This document shows, one piece after another, positions 7,614 to 10,799 of a stretch of DNA of 10,799 nucleotides. The DNA is from Desulfuromusa sp. Lineage in GTDB: Bacteria > Desulfobacterota > Desulfuromonadia > Desulfuromonadales > Geopsychrobacteraceae. The first letter of the stretch is position 1, and every line of letters starts with the position of its first letter. Location: the NCBI GenBank assembly GCA_029934095.1, contig JAOZMV010000026.1, forward strand, positions 1 to 10,799, in the 5' to 3' direction. Under the pieces are notes generated by a model. The model had not been told where the DNA came from and did not search any database. It saw only the letters and a program-made list of their open reading frames with translations. Made by a program: the position numbers and the translations under genes.

Positions 7614-8093
7614 ATGAAAAAACAGATTTTCACACTGATACTGATGGCAATCATGATGGTTCCAGCCAGCTCAATGGCAGCAAAAAGCATGGACCACAGT
7701 GGCATGGATCACAGCAAAATGAACCAGGGTGAGGGGATGTCGATGGGCGGTAAGACAGTTATGCTGAAAGGTGACAAGGTTGAGGGGGTGACAGCATCCG
7801 CACATCTGATGGATATCAAAATTAAAATGGCTGAACATGGTATGTCAATGACCCATCACTTCATGGTCGGTTTCATGAATGAAGCAAAGAAAATGGAGAG
7901 TCACGGTCAAGTCGCTTTAAAGATTGAATCACCCGACGGAAAAGTGAGTAATCCAATCAAACTCATGGGGATGAATGGTCAATTCGGTGCAGATATCACC
8001 CTGAATCAGCAAGGGATGTACCATTTCAAAGTTGGAACTAAGTTTCCCGATGGAACCAAACGGATGTTTCATATGCATTATGACAATGGCTGA
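7614..8093 (+). CDS. Small secreted Met/His-rich protein, putative periplasmic copper/silver-binding partner of the Cus pump
   Basis: The 159-residue product has a signal peptide (KK at 2-3, hydrophobic 5-19, likely cleavage SMA/A after A22). The mature part of about 137 residues holds 18 Met, 10 His and no Cys. A flexible head carries MDHSGMDHSKM (26-36) and GMSMGG. A conserved-looking core follows with HLMDIKIKM, MSMTHHFMVGFM (77-88), KLMGMNGQFGADITL and a C-terminal FHMHY. Met/His ligands without Cys suit Cu(I)/Ag(I) in an oxidising periplasm. The core looks beta-rich, perhaps an immunoglobulin-like fold; it shows no CusF signature. The start is chosen because AAAGGAG at 7601-7607 lies 6 nt before this ATG; an earlier in-frame ATG at 7575 would add an uncharged-signal-breaking extension without a ribosome site. 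It lies 80 bp after cusA and before a stem-loop, so it is probably the last gene of the efflux operon. Metal binding is inferred from composition and context. Confidence 0.85.
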   Translation: MKKQIFTLILMAIMMVPASSMAAKSMDHSGMDHSKMNQGEGMSMGGKTVMLKGDKVEGVTASAHLMDIKIKMAEHGMSMTHHFMVGFMNEAKKMESHGQVALKIESPDGKVSNPIKLMGMNGQFGADITLNQQGMYHFKVGTKFPDGTKRMFHMHYDNG

Positions 8094-8106
8094 TCAACAC
8101 AGATAA

Positions 8107-8146
8107 CTACCGGAACAGCCCTGATTGCTCTGGGCTGTTCCGGTAG
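8107..8146 (+). terminator. Perfect 15-bp stem-loop closing the efflux operon (non-canonical terminator)
   Basis: The arms CTACCGGAACAGCCC (8107-8121) and GGGCTGTTCCGGTAG (8132-8146) are exact reverse complements around a 10-nt loop. The hairpin begins 13 bp after the stop of the Met/His-rich gene. No T-tract follows; the downstream bases are A-rich (ataaaaataaa). It may therefore be a factor-dependent or hairpin-only terminator, or an mRNA 3'-end stabiliser, rather than a textbook intrinsic terminator. Confidence 0.6.
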
Positions 8147-8171
8147 CTGGATAAAAATAAACCCGACTACT

Positions 8172-8200
8172 TTGATAAAGATTACACTTTCCAGTATACT
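8172..8200 (+). promoter_or_regulatory. Strong sigma70-type promoter for the kinase/regulator operon
   Basis: TTGATA (8172-8177), a 17-nt spacer and TATACT (8195-8200) match the consensus at 5 of 6 and 5 of 6 positions with optimal spacing. Transcription should start about 7 nt after the -10, at 8206-8208, exactly where the first ATG of the following gene lies (8207). It is preceded by the operon-closing hairpin, which insulates it from the efflux genes. Confidence 0.75.
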
Positions 8201-8206
8201 CACAAT

Positions 8207-9628
8207 ATGCCGAGTGAATTTCTCACCTTTCTCCTCTATCTGTTTTACGGTATGGCCTTTTTCGCCATTGGCGTTTCCATTACTTCACGGGATACGCGTG
8301 CCAGTAATCTGAAAATTGCCGGGGTGTTGTGGTTGTTTGCCCTGTTTGCTTACAGCCACGCTTTTCACGAATGGTTTGAACTTTATCAAAATTTGCCATC
8401 ACCAGTTTTCCACGAACAGTTTATTCCCCTGATCAATCTTTTGAAGCTGATCCTGGTTTTTGTCTCTTTCAGCTTTCTGCTGCTATTCGGGATACACATT
8501 CTGCGACTGGTTTTTCCCGGCAAAAATCAGCTGTTCAACCTGCTGCCATTCGTAGCGGTGGTAGTGCTGATCATTGCTGTTTTACCGTTTCCTGATCACC
8601 TCTCTGGTGATGCTTTTACCTTTATCAACAGTCGAATCCGTAATTTCATCGGCCTGCCAGCTGCAGTCTGTTCAGGAGTGGGGCTGATTTTCTATTCCCG
8701 GACGGTGACCCACATCAGCACCAAAGGGGCAAGAAATTTCATCGGTGCCGGAATCGCCCTGATGACCTATGGGTTGTTAACCGGAGTGGTTCCGTCCGGC
8801 ACCCACCTGCCACTCTGGAATGCCCCGATAGAGCTGTTCCGTGGGCTCTCAGCATTTGTCATTCTCCATTTTGTGATGAACGCCCTGCACACCTTTGACG
8901 AAGAACGGAAGCTGTTGATAGAGGAGCGGCTGACCCGCTTTGCCAAAGCTGAAAAGTTGCACGCCCTCGGAAAACTGGCCTTTGGCATTGCCCATGAAAT
9001 TAATAATCCTCTCACCAATGTCTCGATCAATGTCGAAATGCTGACAAAAGATCTGACCGGGCCGATAGATCAGAAACGGGTGACCAAAAGGATAACAGCA
9101 ATAGAACGGAATCTGGATCGGGCCTCAAAAATTGCCCGGGAGCTGCTGGCATTTTCAACAGAAAAAGAGGCTGAATTTGTTCCCACACCATTAGGTGATA
9201 TCATTAAGAGTAGTCTGGAATTACTTGGTTCCAGAAAAAAAGAATATAAGTTGACCGTTAACCTTGGTGATACTCCACCAATTCTGGCAATTCCCTGGAA
9301 GCTGGAAGAAGTTTTTCTCAATATTCTGGTGAATGCCATGGATGCAACTCCTAAACACGGGGTCATCGAGATATCCACCCAGGCTGAAGAGGGTCAGGTT
9401 ATCGCCCGAATCAGTGACAGTGGTTGCGGAATCGCCACAGAGACATTGAATCAGGTTATGGATCCATTTTTCACCACCAAAGAGATCGGCCAGGGAACCG
9501 GATTGGGACTATCAATCTGTTATGGGATCATGGATCTCCATGGTGGCCACATAGAGTTGGAAAGTAAAACTGATCAAGGGACAACTGTCACCCTCACCTT
9601 TCCCCTGAAAGGGTTTACCGATGATTAA
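8207..9628 (+). CDS. Seven-transmembrane sensor histidine kinase
   Basis: This is a 473-residue sensor kinase. Residues 1-228 contain about seven hydrophobic segments (near 5-25, 37-57, 75-99, 110-128, 146-165, 175-195 and 207-226), so the sensor is embedded in the membrane. A short motif with H51, H54, E55 and W56 (SHAFHEW) sits at the end of the second segment and could bind a cofactor or metal; this is inference. The HisKA domain carries H263 in AHEINNP. The ATPase domain has the N box (N376 in LVNAMDA), G1 (D404 in DSGCG), the F box DPFFTT and the G2 box GQGTGLGLS. The first in-frame start is the ATG at 8207. It has no Shine-Dalgarno sequence and coincides with the predicted transcription start, suggesting leaderless translation. 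The stop overlaps the response regulator by 8 bp, so the pair is one operon and almost surely cognate. The signal is not evident. Confidence 0.93.
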   Translation: MPSEFLTFLLYLFYGMAFFAIGVSITSRDTRASNLKIAGVLWLFALFAYSHAFHEWFELYQNLPSPVFHEQFIPLINLLKLILVFVSFSFLLLFGIHILRLVFPGKNQLFNLLPFVAVVVLIIAVLPFPDHLSGDAFTFINSRIRNFIGLPAAVCSGVGLIFYSRTVTHISTKGARNFIGAGIALMTYGLLTGVVPSGTHLPLWNAPIELFRGLSAFVILHFVMNALHTFDEERKLLIEERLTRFAKAEKLHALGKLAFGIAHEINNPLTNVSINVEMLTKDLTGPIDQKRVTKRITAIERNLDRASKIARELLAFSTEKEAEFVPTPLGDIIKSSLELLGSRKKEYKLTVNLGDTPPILAIPWKLEEVFLNILVNAMDATPKHGVIEISTQAEEGQVIARISDSGCGIATETLNQVMDPFFTTKEIGQGTGLGLSICYGIMDLHGGHIELESKTDQGTTVTLTFPLKGFTDD

Positions 9629-10262
9629 AGTACTGGTCGTGGATGATGATCAGGATCTGCGCGACAATCTCGTGGAAGTTCTCAGCGATAACGGTTTTTC
9701 ACCATCTTCGGCAGAAAATGGTGAAGATGCACTGGAAAAGTTACAGGCCGATAAATTTGACTTGGTGCTGCTCGATTCGGTGATGCCCGGCATGGATGGG
9801 ATGGAAACTCTGCCGTTGATCAAGCGTGCCTATCCCAAAACCCGGATCATCATGCTGACCGCTTTCTCCACTGTCAACAGTGCCGTTGAAGCGATGCGTT
9901 CCGGAGCGGATGATTATATCACCAAGCCATTTAAAATTGATGAGCTGCTCGTCGCTGTGCGCCGCTGTCTGGAAGAAGCAAAATTTGGTGTCTGTGAAGA
10001 GTTGCTGAATTCTGATGACATGTTCAAATGTTTAGCCAATGCCACCAGACGCAAAGTGTTGATGCTCCTCTACCGGGAAAGCAAACTGCGGTTCATGGAT
10101 ATGACCCGCCAGCTGAAGATTGATGACCATACCAAGGTCAATTTTCACCTTAAAATTTTAAAAGAGGCCCACCTGATTGAACAGGATGGCAGAAAAAACT
10201 ATCAACTTTCACCCCAAGGAAAAAAAATCGTCACCTGTATGAGTTCCATCGCTGCAGATTAA
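9621..10262 (+). CDS. Response regulator with receiver domain fused to an ArsR-like winged helix
   Basis: In this 213-residue protein the receiver domain (1-118) has the acidic pocket D8-D10, the phosphoacceptor D52 in LLDSVMPGMDG, T80 and K102 in ITKPF, so it should be phosphorylated by the overlapping kinase. Residues about 130-205 form a winged helix of ArsR-like type: FKCLANATRRKVLMLL (helix 1), then a helix-turn-helix around FMDMTRQLKIDDHTKVNFHLKIL (given here in outline) and a wing around DGRKNYQLSPQG. That output differs from the common OmpR, NarL and NtrC types. Cysteines C116, C125, C137 and C206 are present, but the classical ArsR metal motif ELCVCDL is not. GAAAGGG at 9607-9613 lies 7 nt from the ATG, inside the end of the kinase gene. 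The target is unknown; the gene 181 bp downstream and its own promoter are the nearest candidates. Confidence 0.9.
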   Translation: MIKVLVVDDDQDLRDNLVEVLSDNGFSPSSAENGEDALEKLQADKFDLVLLDSVMPGMDGMETLPLIKRAYPKTRIIMLTAFSTVNSAVEAMRSGADDYITKPFKIDELLVAVRRCLEEAKFGVCEELLNSDDMFKCLANATRRKVLMLLYRESKLRFMDMTRQLKIDDHTKVNFHLKILKEAHLIEQDGRKNYQLSPQGKKIVTCMSSIAAD

Positions 10263-10348
10263 CATCCTGAAATAACTATTGAATTCCTTTCTTTGTGAAG
10301 AAAAATTATCAACTATACCCCCTCTGATAAAATCAATTATCTAGAAAT

Positions 10349-10354
10349 TATAAT
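10349..10354 (+). promoter_or_regulatory. Consensus -10 box (TATAAT) upstream of the haem-protein gene
   Basis: A perfect TATAAT lies 89 bp upstream of the ATG at 10444 in an A/T-rich stretch. The best -35 candidate is CTGATA (10324-10329) with a long 19-nt spacer, so the promoter would be weak unless activated. A start near 10361 would give a leader of about 83 nt. Around the -35 there is an inverted repeat, GATAA-N6-TTATC (10326-10341), that could be an activator site. Sequence evidence only. Confidence 0.4.
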
Positions 10355-10390
10355 CGTATCCGCTATTCTTTATCAAAATCATCAAGAAAA

Positions 10391-10403
10391 CATTGACTCA
10401 ATG
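10391..10403. promoter_or_regulatory. Palindrome CATTGA-C-TCAATG, possible operator
   Basis: The two 6-bp arms are exact reverse complements around one central base. A second TTGACT follows at 10404-10409, making a direct repeat of the TTGACT at 10393-10398 with 11-bp periodicity. It sits about 41 bp before the ATG at 10444 and downstream of the TATAAT candidate, a position suited to repression or to an alternative -35 element. No regulator is assigned. Confidence 0.35.
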
Positions 10404-10443
10404 TTGACTGGAACGCTACATCACCCTCACAAAGGAGAATGAC

Positions 10444-10799
10444 ATGAAACCAAGATATCTGATTCGCACCTTGAGCCTGATGATCACCCTGATCTTCATC
10501 GGGGTTACCGTACAAGCGACAACCTTAACCAGTGTCAAAACCAACAAACCGATCCTCCTCTCCGGTGCGGTTGATAATGCCTGGCAAAAGGCCGCTCCCC
10601 TGAAAGTGACTCTGGACAACCTCCCCTATGATCCAAGCAATGGTTACGACGGCATGCAAGAGACCACCGTCACCATGAAATCACTCTATGACGATGAGTA
10701 CCTCTATCTATTGGTCCAGTACGATGATCCAACCAAGAGTCTGGCCCGCTTTCCCTGGATTAAACAAGATGATGGCAGCTGGAAGCAGATGAAAAAGAA
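10444..10799 (+). CDS. Secreted ethylbenzene-dehydrogenase-type haem-binding protein (truncated at the window end)
   Basis: The frame is open from the ATG at 10444 to the right edge (118 complete codons), so only the N-terminus is present. AAAGGAG at 10431-10437 lies 6 nt from the ATG. A signal peptide is clear: basic KPRYLIR, hydrophobic residues about 8-23 and probable cleavage at VQA/TT. The mature start contains a domain of the ethylbenzene dehydrogenase gamma-subunit/DMSO-reductase-type haem-binding family: SGAVDNAW, a GYDGMQETTVTMKSLYDDEY-type region, LVQYDDPTKS and ARFPW. Such proteins hold a b-type haem in the periplasm and hand electrons to or from a molybdoenzyme or a cytochrome. 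The haem ligands lie beyond the visible part. The gene is downstream of, and may be controlled by, the two-component pair. Confidence 0.82.
   Translation, partial: MKPRYLIRTLSLMITLIFIGVTVQATTLTSVKTNKPILLSGAVDNAWQKAAPLKVTLDNLPYDPSNGYDGMQETTVTMKSLYDDEYLYLLVQYDDPTKSLARFPWIKQDDGSWKQMKK

Noticed and set aside
7511..7732. Open frame bridging the end of cusA and the Met/His-rich gene
   Set aside because: It is out of frame with both genes, lacks a ribosome site, and its product resembles a frame-shifted reading of the real signal peptide.
10288..10303. TTTCTT-TGTG-AAGAAA hairpin after the response regulator
   Set aside because: A 6-bp A/T-only stem is too weak to act as a terminator and is expected by chance in A/T-rich sequence.
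10324..10336. CTGAT-AAA-ATCAA as an FNR/CRP-like site
   Set aside because: The spacing is 3 nt instead of the 4 of an FNR box (TTGAT-N4-ATCAA) and one arm has a mismatch.

Overview
The window (about half G+C) reads as chromosome of a Gram-negative bacterium. It encodes a tripartite envelope pump with an outer-membrane channel, several signal-peptide proteins and two membrane-bound two-component kinases. The protein styles (a CusA subfamily with a long insertion, a CusB with an extra metal-binding domain, a 7TM kinase with an 'HEW' motif, an ethylbenzene-dehydrogenase-like haem domain) suggest a Desulfuromonadales/Geobacterales-type deltaproteobacterium. That assignment is inferred from family resemblance, not from a marker gene.

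Left edge (1-1496): the last 28 codons of a plus-strand gene, possibly glycerol-3-phosphate dehydrogenase, are followed by a convergent minus-strand membrane histidine kinase (155-1297) with no adjacent response regulator. The 199-bp divergent region before the efflux operon carries two near-identical 14-bp elements exactly 21 bp apart.

Centre (1497-8146): a copper/silver efflux operon, with a TolC/CusC-type outer-membrane factor, CusB (adaptor with an additional N-terminal Cys/His/Met metal-binding domain) and CusA (RND pump with the Met triad and proton-relay residues conserved). After an 80-bp gap comes a small secreted Met/His-rich protein. No cusF is seen. The extra CusB domain and the small protein are the obvious candidates for metal capture and hand-over in the periplasm. 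A perfect 15-bp stem-loop closes the unit.

Right part (8172-10799): a strong sigma70-type promoter (TTGATA-N17-TATACT) whose predicted start site coincides with the ATG of a 7TM histidine kinase, so this mRNA is probably leaderless. The kinase overlaps by 8 bp a response regulator with an uncommon layout, a receiver domain fused to an ArsR-like winged helix. A 181-bp intergenic region with a consensus -10 box and a palindrome leads into a truncated gene for a secreted ethylbenzene-dehydrogenase-type haem-binding protein.

Working picture (inference): metal sensing and efflux on the left, and a separate two-component system that may control the electron-transfer gene on the right or, less directly, the efflux operon. 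There is no stretch above 300 bp without a gene, and I see no tRNA, rRNA, CRISPR array or insertion sequence.
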